Shown: one piece after another, positions 46,292-59,834 of the stretch
Position numbering within the stretch: the first letter of the stretch is position 1
How the letters are laid out: each line of letters begins with the position of its first letter
Assembly: GCA_018466975.1 (NCBI GenBank)
Contig: CM031562.1
Coordinates: forward strand, 3,596,001 to 3,660,000
Source of the DNA: Sparassis latifolia
Lineage: Eukaryota; Basidiomycota; Agaricomycetes; Polyporales; Sparassidaceae
DNA length: 64,000 nucleotides
Direction: 5' to 3'
Notes under the pieces: model-generated
The model's input: only the letters and a program-made list of their open reading frames with translations
Told to the model about the DNA's origin: nothing
Database searches by the model: none
Program-made: the position numbers and the translations under genes

Positions 46292-49200
46292 GGTGGGTAT
46301 CGTCTGACTATCGGACCACTGGAGGACGCAGCACTGGACACCATGATTATATAGGCAGGCATCAACTGCGATAAGGAAGGAAGATTTGGAAGATCTAGCA
46401 CAGATCTCGGTAAGAAGACTGCTATGGACACATTTAGCTTAGACCACGTTAACGTTCCTGAGGGATATGCTGGTTGTGTACGTACGCCGCGGCTGAAACT
46501 TGTGACAGTGGTTCATTCACAAGGGTACTCGTCGCAGCTGAGATGTGGGCGAACAGCACGCATACGCGAGCACTCGAGCAAAATGCTACCTCCTGCTCTC
46601 CTATGGCTGAACAATCGCTCTGGATTTGTCGTAATCTTGCCTTCGTGTAGGTCCGCGTGAAGAGATAATACACACACGGAGTGGGGTAGCGCTCGTGCAC
46701 CCAATGATTGGCAATTACGGAAAAGGTGCCTTGCCGGAATACACCACCTCCTTATCCCATGGCAACCTCTCCAATTCCGCCTCAACCGCTGCGCAAAGCA
46801 CAAGATTATACTTTCCTGCACAGGGAAACGAGAAATCTGTCCCAAATTTCCTCTCCATGGAATGAAACCAATAGAATCAGCGAAGGCACTGGCCTTCCGT
46901 CATATCGTGGAAGAGCTCTCGGCCCCAGTACTGGGCGACGTAGATAAACCATAGGGGTAGCGTGCCACCTTGCATTTTTTCACGAAAGGATCGATCGATG
47001 TAGCTGACGCCAAGACACAACATAGACATCAAATTGCAGTCTGCCTGACGTCGCGGCCAGCAGTTGATATCGTACAGATGCTCCGAGTCCGAGGCTCCGA
47101 GCGACGCGCAATTATTTCAGGCCAGACAGGCCTGGATAGATAACAATTTTTCACCCGCCAGCAGCAGCAGCAGCATTTGCTGCAACTGAGCGGCTCGGAA
47201 AAGGACAATACCAGCGGAGCGCTTGCATCTCGAGTAACTTGAAGACAGTAGACGCCAGGGGGGACTTCGGGTGCTCGTTTTCGTTGTCAGGAATGCCCAT
47301 CCCTTCGGTTCCGATACATGTACCTGCGCAGTGCCTCGCCCACCCGATCTCCAGGGACTCACCGTCGAGCAAGTGAAAACCGAAGATCCACATGAGATGC
47401 TCAAGTAATCTATGTCAAAGCCACAATCAGGTCATATCCACAACAGAAAGCCTGATTCTGTATCATACCAGCGCCTTCTATGCGCACCTGTCAGCAGCGA
47501 GGCCAACGGGCGAAAGCAACAACGAATAATAAAACAAACAGTAGTAAACAATAGGCCAGCGTGTGTACGTGCCTACAGTCAATTTCTCCTACATCGGCGC
47601 GGTGGAGATATGCGCACGTCGACCCGACCAGTCTCGAGCTGTGCTGATTCGGGGGAAGATGGATGACGCTGTGGTCCACTGGTCACCAACGCCATACTCC
47701 GCCGGTAATACACCACCACCACCACCACCGGAGCCATTAGTGGCAACGGAACCGGCAAGCGCCTAATCGCCGACAGGCAGCTGACGTTCGCTCGACCACC
47801 GATAAGGGAACCACAAACCATATTGAAGCTGAATCCCGTAGCGTTACGAGAAGCGAGCTGTGTGATATGTTCCAGGCCTGAGGTGCCTGCGGAATAGCGC
47901 CTGTTCCATAATCAGGACCTGCGCTGCAGATTGTTCTGGAGTTGTTGGCGAGCCTCTGAGGAGCGAAGGAAGAAAACAGACTGCCACATCAAGGGAGTAC
48001 CGCCGAGGTCCAGTGGGTACGCAGAGGTACTGAGAGAGTCAAGGCCGTAAGGAGGTCTGCGACTCTTCATCGATCAAAGGGCTGTTCTCCAGAGACAACG
48101 TGCTGTGCGAAAACCCGACTTACCAAATATCTCATGGCTTCGGACGCAGCATCGCGATGCGGACGTCACGGTGACAAGCCTGAGTGTTGCGCACCACGAG
48201 ACAGTCAATCAGCAGACCAGTGGAGAGCGTCAGTGCGTGACCACGAAAAAACATGCTACACGCGCAGACGGCCACATCTATTCTAACGTGCCTCGTAAAA
48301 TTAGCGCCTCGGTGGACATTCCTGACTCTTCAAGCCCAAGCTTCAGCACTCACATGCGTGCAGTATTTGACCATAGACATATTCTTGTGGCCTCAAGAAG
48401 CGTAGCAGAAAATTTCCGAGTCAATATCCTAGGGATAACCCATCTCGTCGCTGTTGCATCGCTTTCCTGATTGTCCGTGCCCAAGTCCAGGCCCTATCAT
48501 TATGGCACGAACCACGAAGAGACAGAATCCAAGGCAAGCAGCTGCAGATATTGCACTGGTACGTTGGAGCAGATCATGGTATGAATGAGACGAAGATCGT
48601 CGTATGTCATGCTCGAAGTTCGAGTCAACGACTTGCCCGCTTTCCCACGCCCTGCATCTTGCGGTATCCTCCAACTTCCTTCAAATTATTTATAACACCC
48701 CGGTGAAGAGCCCTGGCGCTGGCTTTGCTCTTCTCGTCGCGGAGTGGTTGGCGTCATCTACTACCTTGCTAATTATGAGACTTTTGCAGGGCCGGCGCAG
48801 ACGCGCAATACCTCATTGATCGTGCATCATGACTATTTTTAATGGAGACCGGGTACGCATCTTGCCTCAGGTCGGGTACTTGAATGCAGGGAAGTAACGA
48901 TCTACACGTCATGGTGATACCGGGTTTCAATGGGGATAGTGCTCTCACCAGGGAATCATGACCGCGGTTTATCGGCGTCCTATCCATTATTCATGCCGCA
49001 CTCAGGCGTCGATGGCCGTCAGTATGATAGCTATGTGTCGCCGCGTACACCTGGGACTTGGTGCGCTTGTATAGTCATCTTTCTGGTTACTTTTAGCGGG
49101 CCGGGGTACGTCGTCCGACAACTGGACGAATATACGATTATCCGAGAGGACCACATTTCATCCTTCGCGGTGAGTCTTCAACATGTCCAGATATGTCAGA

Positions 49201-52200
49201 CTACGATCTCTCTCATTTCGGCGAGCGAAGCTATTAGGTGGTTTTGAGCACGTTCAGTTCCAGAGGATTGCATCTTGTACCGCCGACGATTACCCTGCGT
49301 CGAAGACGTTCACTATCAATTACACGCATAATCCATTGCGCTGCACCTCGGGATTTATTGGGGCAAGGTGATTCAGACGCGCAGAATGCTGCGCGGTAGC
49401 CATACCAGAGCATCGGCTGGAGCAAAGCGTTACATGGAACGTTATCCGTTTGGGACGAAATTTATCTACGTTCCAGTCATAAGTACCTTTCACTTCTTGA
49501 TTTTTCACTCCTTGCGCCATGATTTGGTCTTGGAATCGCAAAGTAGTCGTTTCCCGGTCGGGTTTACCTCGGTTTCACGCCTGCAGCCAGCGGCACACCT
49601 TCATGCTTGGTACCAGTTGTATTAATATATTGCAATTAATCTGGATCTTACCTCTCATTTATACATTCGAGAGCGCTGCTTCTCGTTGCTTCGTGTCATC
49701 ACACACATTGTTCGACAATGCTCGAAGGGTGCCCTGAGGTAGCTGTACGAGAAACGACATGGGGGGGGAGAAATTGAAAGCAAGCCAGTCAGTTCTGTAA
49801 GTATAACCCCCACAGGTTCGTCCCTACAGTAGAGATTCTAACACAGAAAGAGCAGCGGCAGGAGACGCATATGCATACCCTACCCCTACTAACAGGTACG
49901 AGTAGGACATGCCTCGAGCTTGCCACGAATGTCCTCTCATCGGGCATCGCCCCAGAGACGGCCTCGATCTATGGAATTTGCTACGGGGCAGAGCCTCAGT
50001 GCGGGGGAGCTAAGCACGAGGGTATAAGCTTACCTGTGCGTCGAACAAGCTTCACGAAGTACGCCCACATTGTCCACAGGCCTCGTGAAGTGAGGCAAGA
50101 TGTAGGGTGGGGTCGACCGTGAGTGGGGTAACGTCGGCAGAGAGGTCGAGAATGCTTGTTGCTTGTGGAGGCCACGACTGGTGGTGGAGACGTAAGGAGA
50201 TGATTTGCAGGTATCGTTGTGCGTGGAGGCGGGCCGCCGTACATGTGAGCGCACGCTCCGTGCGTGGATATTGCGATCTGCCGCATCGCCATACATTGAC
50301 TATGCAAACGCACGGGATGGGGAACGGAAGTACCGCTCCCGTTGCAGCATCCTACTGCGGACGCACAGTTCGGAAAACAATTCCCGATGCAGAGGTAAAT
50401 CGACGATCAATTTGAAATCCGAGTACTTGGAAATTCCAAGAAAGTGAGGTTGCAGCTTTGAAAGTTCTGTGTGGAGCACGATAACAACAGCATGCGGCCG
50501 GCGCAATCGAAGGGGACGGAGCAACATTGATTATAGCTAGATATCGACCGTATCTTTAGTGGTTGATGTACACAATGGATTTACTGCTCCTCAGCTTGCT
50601 GTTCCTGGTACGGACGAAAGGCGGGACCGAAGCATGTACAGACTCTTGATCCAGATTCGGCAAGCACGGGTGCATTGTGAGGAGGAAGGCACGGAAGTGG
50701 GTGTTCTTCCCTCGGGACCATCGTCCACCGAGAGGCCTGGCCGAGCAGCTCTCGTGGTGTCGTATGTTCTGCGTGCCTGCAAATGTGGTTGAAGAAGAGG
50801 CACCATGTATGTCATCTCCGCCTATCGAGCGCGAGCAAAGGCGCCGGGCCCTGTGTTCTTTTCTACTCCTGGAGGAACGTGAGACAGCCATGGTGAATCA
50901 AGAACTTGAATGGAAGAGGGCATTGGCCGATAAAAGTTGTGTATTGCTGAGCATATGTGATTGGGGCTGGGACCCGCGAATTCCACACAGCTGATTATGA
51001 TGACGAGCTGAGACGGACACAGCGAACCTACGGTACCTAGAATGATCGGCGCTTCCTCCGGGAGCCTGGGAGACAGGGCTACTGGACGCGTGTATCAGAC
51101 AGCGCGAGTCTTGGGCAGGATCAGGCCATGCTGATATGTCATCAAGACCTAGTGCAGACAGTCGCGAAGAGTGGACTTGAAGGGTGTTCGACAGCTCGGA
51201 GGATCCTTCCCCGAAGGAACTGCGGAGGTAGTACTTTCCGAGGAGTTGGCGGGGCAATTCCAGCGAGGTACGCCGTCACGGGCCCACTAGTGCGTGTTGG
51301 TTGAGCAAGTTTGGACATAGGCCCGACCTTCATGCAGGTTGAGAGCACCGAGTGTTGGGCGCCTGGGCACTCGAAGCGGAGATCACGTTGCTGGCATGTA
51401 TCTCCGACTCCGCCTCGGACAGTCTGCATGCCAGTGCGGCTTGGCACCGTCATGCAGTTGCTTCGCTGCAAGCTTTTGCATAGGCTCATAGATACAGCCT
51501 CTGGAAGACAGTCGTTCCTTTGTAACAGATCATACCTTCAGTACACCATGTCAGCTATACTACCAACCTGGTACTCAATGTCCCCAACTCGAGATTATCT
51601 AATCCCTCCGTTGAGTTGTTGTGATCGTCCTATCACATCTTGTGTCATCAGTCTTTCCAGCGTTAGATCTGCCGCTGGGGATTCACGCTAGCGGGGCTCA
51701 AAAGCCCAACACCAGATTTGGTAGGTTTCGATCAACAGATGCGTGGTTTTCGTACATTTTCTTCGCCAATTCTCCCTTCTGTGGCCTTTATACACCCGCC
51801 TTCTCAGCCCAGCGTGCGATCACCTCGGACGGCGTGGTCATCGACATGAGCGGAAATACAATGTCGAGGATGCGCGCGTCCGACGAGCGCGAGTAGCTCC
51901 GGGCTACCTTCGCTCACGAGCAAGGCTACGTCGTCGTTGGATCTTCGTCTTCTATTTCGACGATACTCCACAGATTCTAGCTTAGAACTCAGGACTAAGG
52001 ATGGTGCCGAATTCCTCGTGGTGCTTATGACCGCTCAATTTCCGTTGTGTGTATCAAGGGTGAGCTATGTTGAAAATTATTCCAACGCTCAGGTTCATTC
52101 GTATGTCAGGGATATGCTCATTAGACTTAGACAGCCCGTACCTTGGCAAAGGGCGGGTTTGTACCTACGGTGTGGCCTAGGCGGCGAGGTGTCAACATAT

Positions 52201-52506
52201 CGGACCCGTCATGAAGCCGCTGTACTTACCTCTGAGCAGACATAATGGCAAGGGCCCGGTTTCCGGATGCGGAATTTAGTTCTGATAAGGCCCGTTAATC
52301 ACAGCCCAGATGCGGCGGTTAGATTTCATCCCCAGGGTTCGAAGTCTTGACAGACCGCCGGATCCTCCATTGACAAGTTAAAAGTCTTCCATCTCGGCAT
52401 GCTTGTCTCTGTGTCCTCCCTCTCCTCTTCCCCTTCCACTCTCCAGCACGACACATCCCTCGGGCCAAGTCCACCATCCACCCACCCTCTCCTTACCGTG
52501 ACCGCC
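46292..52506. other. Gene-poor block, about 6.2 kb
   Basis: The permease promoter is at the left edge and the GT2 leader at the right. In between, no frame exceeds about 140 codons, none matches a family, and splice signals do not connect any into a protein. No LTR, long terminal repeat pair or RNA gene was recognised. A short cac/ccg trinucleotide run lies at about 47711-47729. The block could hold very old decayed elements. Confidence 0.5.
47711..47729 (+). repeat. Trinucleotide run (cac)n
   Basis: Six tandem cac/acc units in non-coding sequence. Confidence 0.8.
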
Positions 52507-55500
52507 ATGGATTACGGTGAGCACGCATCGCTTCGTATTACGTATGCGAAGAGCGCACTGACGGCGTGCCATCACCTCCTGCCTAGACGCGTATGACGCT
52601 CTTCTCCACCACATCTTCCGACAGGCGAGTCGGCATTCATTTTCTCTACTGGTCTCGTTCTAAACTCCTTCATCAAACAGACCCAGGAAGGCGCTTGGTT
52701 CAAACCCTCGCTGGAGAATGTGCATGCAGGTGTTTGTCTCCGGGTCGACAGCACCCACTTCCGCGTCTTTCCATACGACAATCACTATCTCGCGCCGTTC
52801 GAGGAGGCCGTGAAGATCATCAATCCCGTCGTCGCTGTCAAGGTGCGCAATGCTGCTATTCATGCTGCTCTCGGTACAGTGTGCGTCGCTCTTCTATCTG
52901 TCTCAGACTCGACCATGACGTGTCTTCGTCCCTGATGGTTAGGAAGGAGGATGAGGACTCCATCTTCATCAACGAGGACACGCGTATTCAGATCTTGAAT
53001 ACCATGCTGGATCTCCCTCGTGCAGACAGGGAACAGTGCGCTGCCTTCATTGTGCGTTCTTCCATCTCTGATGTCATATATGAGACCGATTTGTTCTCCG
53101 AAAGCGCGATGAACGCGTCCTCGTCGTGTGGTCATACAATTTGGAGAACATTGTCCCCACATGTGCCGACTTCGAAGAGAAGCTCATCGCGCTGGTGTGG
53201 AAGAGGCGGACAGCGTTCTCCTCCATCGCCGGCTCTACCTCGCCCTCCAACGAGGCTTCCGACGCCAGCTTGACTGAGAAAGTCGAGGCGGTCGTCTCTG
53301 AGCAGGAGATGAAGGAGAAGGTTGAGCAGAAGGAGAACGCGAAGAAATCTGCTCCCGGTCTAAAGCTCGGATTCTTGACGAACTACTTCGTAACGGAAAA
53401 ACACGACGTCGAGAAGACTGCCGAAGGCCCTTCGCCACGTCCTATCCGCCTCTTTGCTCCTGTATATGGCGGTTTGGCTTCAGCTCTCTCCATCTGTAAG
53501 TTTGATCTATGTCAGTTCTCTATTATACTCACTTACTGTGCGTTAGTTTTCATTGCCAGCGGTATCTCTATCCTTCTACAAGAATCCGTCCTCGATGGTT
53601 CATACACTCGTTTCGCGCTTATTGTTACGGTACCTTTTCTCTTCTGCGTGTCGATCGTGAGTCTGTTTGGCGTCTGTGGAGATATATGAAATTCACTGAA
53701 ATTCGCCCGTAGTTCTTCTCGTCGCAGATCATCACAAACATCTCCTACCTGTACGCGTTCTTTTCAGATCTTCTCAGGTGCATTGCTCATCATCGCCCTC
53801 TGCAGCATTGGCCCCGTCGCGCAATACCACGAGAACTCGAAGTACTACTCCGCAGTCCGACCTGCCCCGAATAAGCTCGTCGACAGCAACCTCCCGCATA
53901 TAACCGTCGAAATGCCCGTCTACAAGGAGAGTTTAAAAGATACTATGTAAGTGGCGTCGTTTGATGCGCTCGATCGCGTTGTGGCGGTTGAGTTAGGGTT
54001 CAACGAGATGCGCCACCTCGACCTTCGCCGTGATCGTTGCGCCTCATCATTGATTCCCTGTCGTCCGTTGCCACTCGGCCCAAAAGACTTCACTACCTTC
54101 GTTCAGTCTTTCCCCTTCGCCTGTCTTGTCTGATGTTGCATCAATGAGATCTGACCGGAAATTGCCTCACCAGCTCGCCCTCGGTATACTCGCTAAAGAA
54201 GGCCATGCAGACCTACGCGCGCCAGGGCGGCACGTCGTCTATCTTCGTGCACGACGACGGGCTCCAGCTCATCTCGGAGGCGGACCGCGCGGAGCGCGTC
54301 GCGTTCTATGCCGACCACAACATTGGCTGGGTCGCGCGCCCGCCGCACAGCAGCGAGCCGGACGGGTTCAAGCGCGCAGGGCGCTTCAAGAAGGCGTCGA
54401 ATATGAACTATGGCCTCGCGCTCTCACTCAAGCTCGAGAAGCACCTGCTCGCACTCGAGGCGGACGCCGCTGCGCGCGGCGAGACCCCGGACCCGCGCGC
54501 GGGCGGAGAGTCGCTCGAGGACCGCGCGATGAACATGGCAGTCGAGGAGATCTTCGAGGAAAGCGGGCGCCGCTGGAAGCCTTGGGCGAGCAACGGCAAG
54601 TCGATCCGCGTAGGCGAGATCATCCTCATGGTGGACTCGGACACGATCGTGCCGGAGGACTGCCTCCGGGACGCGGCGCGCGAGCTGGCGGAGTCCCCGG
54701 AGGTCGCGATCCTCCAGCACGAGTCGGACGTGATGCAGGTCGCGTACCACTACTTCGAAAACGGGATCGCCCACTTCACGCGCCGCATCAATAAGTGTAT
54801 TTCCATGTCGTGCGCGAATGGTGAGGTCGCGCCGTTCGTCGGGCATAATGCGTTCCTTCGCTGGTCTGCGGTCCAGGATGCGTCGTTTGTCGACCCGGAT
54901 GACGGTGTAAAGAAGATCTGGTCAGAGTCGAACGTGTCTGAGGATTTCGATATGGCCTTGCGGTTGCAGCTCAAGGGGTACATCATCCGTTGGTCGACGT
55001 ACTCTCTAGGAGGGTTCAAAGAGGGTGTCTCGCTCACGTGCGACGACGAGCTCAACCGGTGGCAAAAGTATTCATACGGCGAGCAACGTGCTTTTGATGA
55101 GCTCTCAGAGTGTAATAACCAGTGGGCACAGGTTGCAATGAGCTCATCTTCAATCCTTTCATCCATTGGTGGCACCTGGGCCCTATCAACAAGCAGTTGC
55201 GCACTTTCATATGGTCTGCTGCCCCGGTGCACTACAAGATTAGTATGCTCGCCTGTACGTGGTCTCTGTCTTATCTTTTGTGGCGAGTCCTGACAATGGT
55301 GTACAGACATGTTTTCATATTGTATGTGGTCTACCGCATTCTTGTGGAGCGCAACCTGATCGTTGATTATTTCAAGATGGTATTGCCGCTGCCGCTGCTC
55401 TCTCCGTCATGAACTATCTCTTGCTTGGTTGGAACATCACTGTCAGTCTTCTGTGATCTTGCACTATGTTACCTCACTCATGATCACTACGCGTGACTGT

Positions 55501-56168
55501 GCAGACCGACGGCTTCTATGAGCACAGTTTCGAAATCTGGCTTGCCTGCATGGTTGTCTTCCCCTGCGCTGGTAACGTTGGATTTACCTTGCTCGAGTAC
55601 CGCCTTGGTCTGCGCAGCATCTTCTCCTCCGCCATCGAGAACTTCACCTGGGTACCATTCTTGTTCGTCATATCCCTTTTTCTCCTCAACACCATCCACT
55701 GACTATTCTCTACAGCTTCTTCTTCTTCGGCGGTCTCAGCATCCACCTCTCGCAAGCTCTGCTCGCGCATCTGTTCTCGTACAACATCCAGTGGGGTGCG
55801 ACGAAGAAGGAAGTGGAGCGCTCCAACTTCTGGAAGGAGGTCCCGAAGATCCTCAAGCGTTTCTGGCTTGCATTCGTCCTGTCGATTGTGATGTGCGTAG
55901 GCATGATCATCCTCACCACGCCAGTCATCCCAGTGGGATGGCAAGTGTCCAGCATCGATTGGGCTGTGATCCTCCCCATGGCGTAAGTCCTTGCAGTCGT
56001 TGCTACTCTTCGACGGGATAGCTAACTCGTTCGTTTGTGCAGCATCAACGCCGGCTGTCACATTCTCTTCCCAGTACGCTGCATTCGCCCACGACTTTCT
56101 TACTGATTCCTAACTGTCTCCGTTCACAGATCGTGCTGAACCCGTGGCTGATGATTTTCTCGTACTAA
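52507..56168 (+). CDS. Family 2 membrane glycosyltransferase (chitin/cellulose synthase-like)
   Basis: Processive GT2 type enzyme predicted to build a cell-surface polysaccharide; the product is not known. N-terminal cytosolic part: MDYDAYDALLHHIFRQ, TQEGAWFKPSLENVHAGVCL, KIINPVVAVKVRNAAIHAAL, RDERVLVVWSYNLENIVPTC. One or two membrane segments follow, then VEMPVYKESLKDT. Catalytic domain: FVHDDGLQLI, a long insert, IILMVDSDTIVPEDCLRDAA (the DXD-like motif), VSEDFDMALRLQLKGY (the ED base) and DELNRWQKYSYG (QXXRW-like). The C-terminal helices include FWLAFVLSIVMCVGMIILTT and end NPWLMIFSY. About ten introns. Two appear to have GC instead of GT at the donor: 52625-52680 and 55079-55131. The second could instead start at the GT at 55088, adding three residues. 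This protein family is common in agaricomycetes. Confidence 0.88.
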
Positions 56169-58506
56169 AGGATCGTCATCTCAACACTAGACTGCAAGCT
56201 CAGCTCAGCGGTCATTCCGTTATTTTGGTTAACACTCTAGAATCTCACTCGGATTCCCGAATTTCGACTATCGATCTAAAGTCACTATCTGTTGTACTCC
56301 CTTGACAAGATCTGACCTAAAACACTATACACACGTGCTTCCTGGAACCATCTCTCGCTCTCGTATACGTTACACTCGCAGGACTCTGGCATACCTTACA
56401 AAACTGTTGATACCTCTGTTGCCGCGGACACACTCTTTACCACGCGTTTTGGCTCAGACCAGCGGATATATTATACATGAAAGCGGATAATCTCACGCGA
56501 AAAGTTCACAGGCCACGCTCGAGATTGACCTCGCGTTTGGGCGTGGTGCCAACTTTACAGGGAGAATCCGACCAGAAAACAGCCTCGAACACTGAATCAG
56601 CTTCTGGGCGCCAGTGACTGCAAATTGTCCGTGGTTCGCGCGGTGCCTGCAGGAGACAGGCACTGACCCTCACTGACCGTGTCACGCCAAAATGTCGGTG
56701 AGAGGGTGTCAGTCATCCACCGTGCATTGATGGACTGCGGGCTGCGGATTTTGGGCGACAATGAAAGATGGACGTGCGTCCTTCTGTTATCACATATCAC
56801 TGATCGCTGGCAGGTACTGGGAAGAGTGCCTCGAGTCTCCGAGGGATATCTGGATATCCCGAACATGTGTGATGTGCACCCTGGCGTCCAACTGACGAAG
56901 AAGATATTTGTGCGATACAGCGGAACGTCCTGTCAGACCACTTGCATCATGACTCAGATGCATAGCGGGCTGACCATCGGTGTTTCTGCACGGCTCCTCC
57001 ATAGAAGACATCGAGGGCGCGTGTTTTTGTAGGCACCATCCTCGGCAGCATTACGAGCTCCCGGGCCTGGAGGGGTACAAGCTGAATAGACTTCCGTAGA
57101 AGTTTAGTGATCTGTGGAGTTTGCATTGTCGTACCCACTGAAATCTCCTGGAATCTCCGGTAGGTACGCGAAGTGTCTGAGCCGCATTGGACTCGCAGTG
57201 GGCCGCGCCACCGGATTCTGCAGAGCGTGCTGTGAAGTGGCAGAACACCCTGGGCCAGGTACTGTATATGTGCGAAATTAATGCTTCCTGCGCCTTGACC
57301 GCGCAGAAGACTTTTTCGGGAGGCTCCGAGGAGTGCATGTATGGCTCTGAAACGGGCAGAATGAAATAGAGAGGTGCCCTAGGGGAATCATATGGTGAGC
57401 AGTGGGTAACATCGACTGGAACGGTAGAATAGGCCGAACTGAAAGATTACCGTACACCCGCGACGCAGCGACCCGCTGATGGGGGAATCCGTCCTGTGTA
57501 CCATGCGGTGACAGGAGCTCGAGGTCAGAGACCTTGCAGAGATGCCCTTTGCCAATGTGCGCAGAAACGAACCATCAATTCAGTGTTCGTCTTCATTTTT
57601 CGCATTCCGCTCCACGCGGGGACAACTGGCTGATACTTTGTGCGATTTGCACAGTGCGAGCTCAGGATCTACAGGATTTGTGGTATCACAGCTTCTACAC
57701 GGAATGAGACTGCGGTGGCTGCAAGAGTCGGTAATATTCGGGACAATTACCATAGAGTCATGGGGACACCGCAGTCAACAACATGAGAAGCTGATTTGTC
57801 TTTTGAGTAGTTGTACGTACCAGATATCATGAAATGGTGAACCGTCAACATTGAATAAAATGTAAGACTCTGTATAAGTTTGGATGGAAAGCCTCCGAAC
57901 TCGAAGCGAGTGCTTAGCAGGTCCAGGATTGATCCAGTTTCACGAATTAAAGGCAGACTGTTTTCTGCTTTGTCCCGTACTCAATAACTCCCGTCTGACA
58001 TAAGTTCGGCCGCCGAAATTGTTGGACAATTCGGCAAAATTAAAGAAGTTAGCACAACCGGTATCTTCCCCTGCCCATCCTCGAACCTACCAGCTTATCA
58101 TCGCTATAAAGTGAGCTGGCAGTGACTACGCAAACTCGTGAGTATTCTACACTTGGGTTGTCGACTCACCCTTCTGAATCAATGTGTCTTGCCTGTTCCC
58201 CACAGGCATGGCTTGGGCATGGCAATGCCTTGCAATTAACTGTTAAACAACCTTTCAGGCTAACTCAAGGTTACATAGCATTCAGAACAGGGCTTTTACA
58301 CTGTTCTAGAGAGGAAAGGTACGACATAAAGGTACCCGCCGGATCGCCTGGCACGTGCAAGGGTGTTGCTACTGCCAAGGCTGTCCCCCATCGACTCATC
58401 TACTAACAAACACTCTTACTTACTGTCTCGGTCAACGCCTTCAACAGGCAGTCCTTGGGCAGTCCTGCAATTTTCCTTCTTGGTATTCCTGCAGAACGCG
58501 AGAGAA
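56169..58506. other. Gene-poor spacer, 2.3 kb
   Basis: No recognisable gene. A small imperfect hairpin (gccgaaattgt..acaattcggc) lies at about 58011-58034. The right end is the promoter of the methyltransferase gene. Confidence 0.5.
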
Positions 58507-59834
58507 ATGGTCAAGTATTCCGTTGCGGTACCCCGCAACCCTCGCTACATCGCCGTACTCGTCCTCTGCGGCCTCGCCACGGTCTACTTCCTTTCGCGAC
58601 AATCGCCATCACAATATTTTCGCGGGACAAGCTCAGGAAAGTCGCTAAAATGGATGCTCATTGATGAGGAGCAGCATTATGACAAGGTCTTGCGGGATCG
58701 GGAAGCAATGGTGCGGAAATGGGGTCCCACGTCGGGCTTGGTCGAGGCGTACGTATTTTCACCACTCCCCGAGTGTAGCACGCATCAATGGCTGACGACA
58801 ATGTTAATAATTCTAGGTTCCCTCCCAAGCGTGACTTCTACACGCTCTGTGGGTGTCATATAAATATATTCAACCACTGTAATTCATCTTGGCGCAGGGG
58901 ACTTTTTCATTCCCGCATTCAATTGTCCCCACCGTGTCGAGCGCATAGGCACCATGGGTGACGGCGGGAAATGGGTCTGCGGCATGGACCGCATAGCTAA
59001 ACAGAAAGAATGTGTAGTGTACTCCTTCGGTAGGTGCATTTCCTCGTTCGAGATCATTCCGCTGACTGCCTTCTACAGGCGTTAATGGCGAATCCTCTTT
59101 TGAAGCTGAGATTCTCGAACGCGCTCCCGGGTGCCAGATCTGGGGCTACGACTTCAGCGTTCCATCCTTCGGCCCCGAGATCGAGCTGGTGCCGGAGTTG
59201 AAAGAGCGTGCGCATTTCTACCCGTATGCGCTCGGAGACGTGAACAATCACGGGCCCGGAGCGGACCCGCCAGTGTACACTCTTGCGTCGCTCATGGAGG
59301 CCAACGGACACAACTTCATTGACATCCTCAAGGTGCGTCTCCAGGCTTCCCGCTTTCACCTTGAGGCTCATCGTGATTCGCCTGCAGATCGACATTGAAG
59401 GCAACGAGTTCACGTCGCTAGAGAAGTTCCTCGAGTTCTACACATCCGGGGCTGGCGCGAATCGTCGGTATGGGCGCCCGCCGATCAACGCCCCCCCTGC
59501 AGCGTGGAAGGAGCCCGACGTGGTATTGCCCATCGGTCAGATCCAGATTGAGATCCACGCGCGCACGGACACAGACTACGGCACTTTCTCTGCGTTCAAG
59601 GGGTGGTGGGAGAAGCTCGAGGCGGCGGGCCTGCGTCCGTTCTGGACTGAGCCCAACATGGTGTACGTTAACTTAATTAGAGGAGCGCGGCCTGACTTGG
59701 TCGAGGTAAGTACATATGCGTCGTTGACTTCTTGAGAACTGAACAACTCTTATTAGTACTCGTTCATGAACCTTCGCGGTAACCACGCTCTCGTCTCTGA
59801 CCGCTTCGACGAGAGTCGGAGGCGACGGGAGTGA
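58507..59834 (+). CDS. METTL24-like type II membrane methyltransferase-fold protein
   Basis: Starts MVKYSVAVPRNPRYIAVLVL followed by one hydrophobic segment (ALVLCGLATVYFL), so probably a signal-anchored protein of the secretory pathway. After a stem (SLKWMLIDEEQHYDKVLRDR) the conserved domain reads FPPKRDFYTLWDFFIPAFNC, VERIGTMGDGGKWVCGMDRI, CVVYSFGVNGESSFEAEILE, CQIWGYDFSVPSFGPEI, FIDILKIDIEGNEFTSLEKF and GQIQIEIHARTDTDYGTF. The order G.GGKWVC, Y..G...SFE.E...., D..S, ILK.DIEG.E matches the Methyltransf_22/24 (METTL24-like) family, whose substrate is not known. Six exons with short introns; the two between GLVEA and WDFFIP leave a 32-base exon (FPPKRDFYTL). End MNLRGNHALVSDRFDESRRR. Confidence 0.85.

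Noticed and set aside
33379..49030. A shared short string (gatggccgtcagtatga, coding GVDGRQY) near 33379 (minus) and 49010 (plus)
   Set aside because: The flanks do not align beyond about 20 bases, so a common repeat cannot be supported.
58011..58034. Imperfect hairpin in the spacer before the methyltransferase gene
   Set aside because: About ten paired bases with a bulge is expected by chance in this much non-coding sequence.
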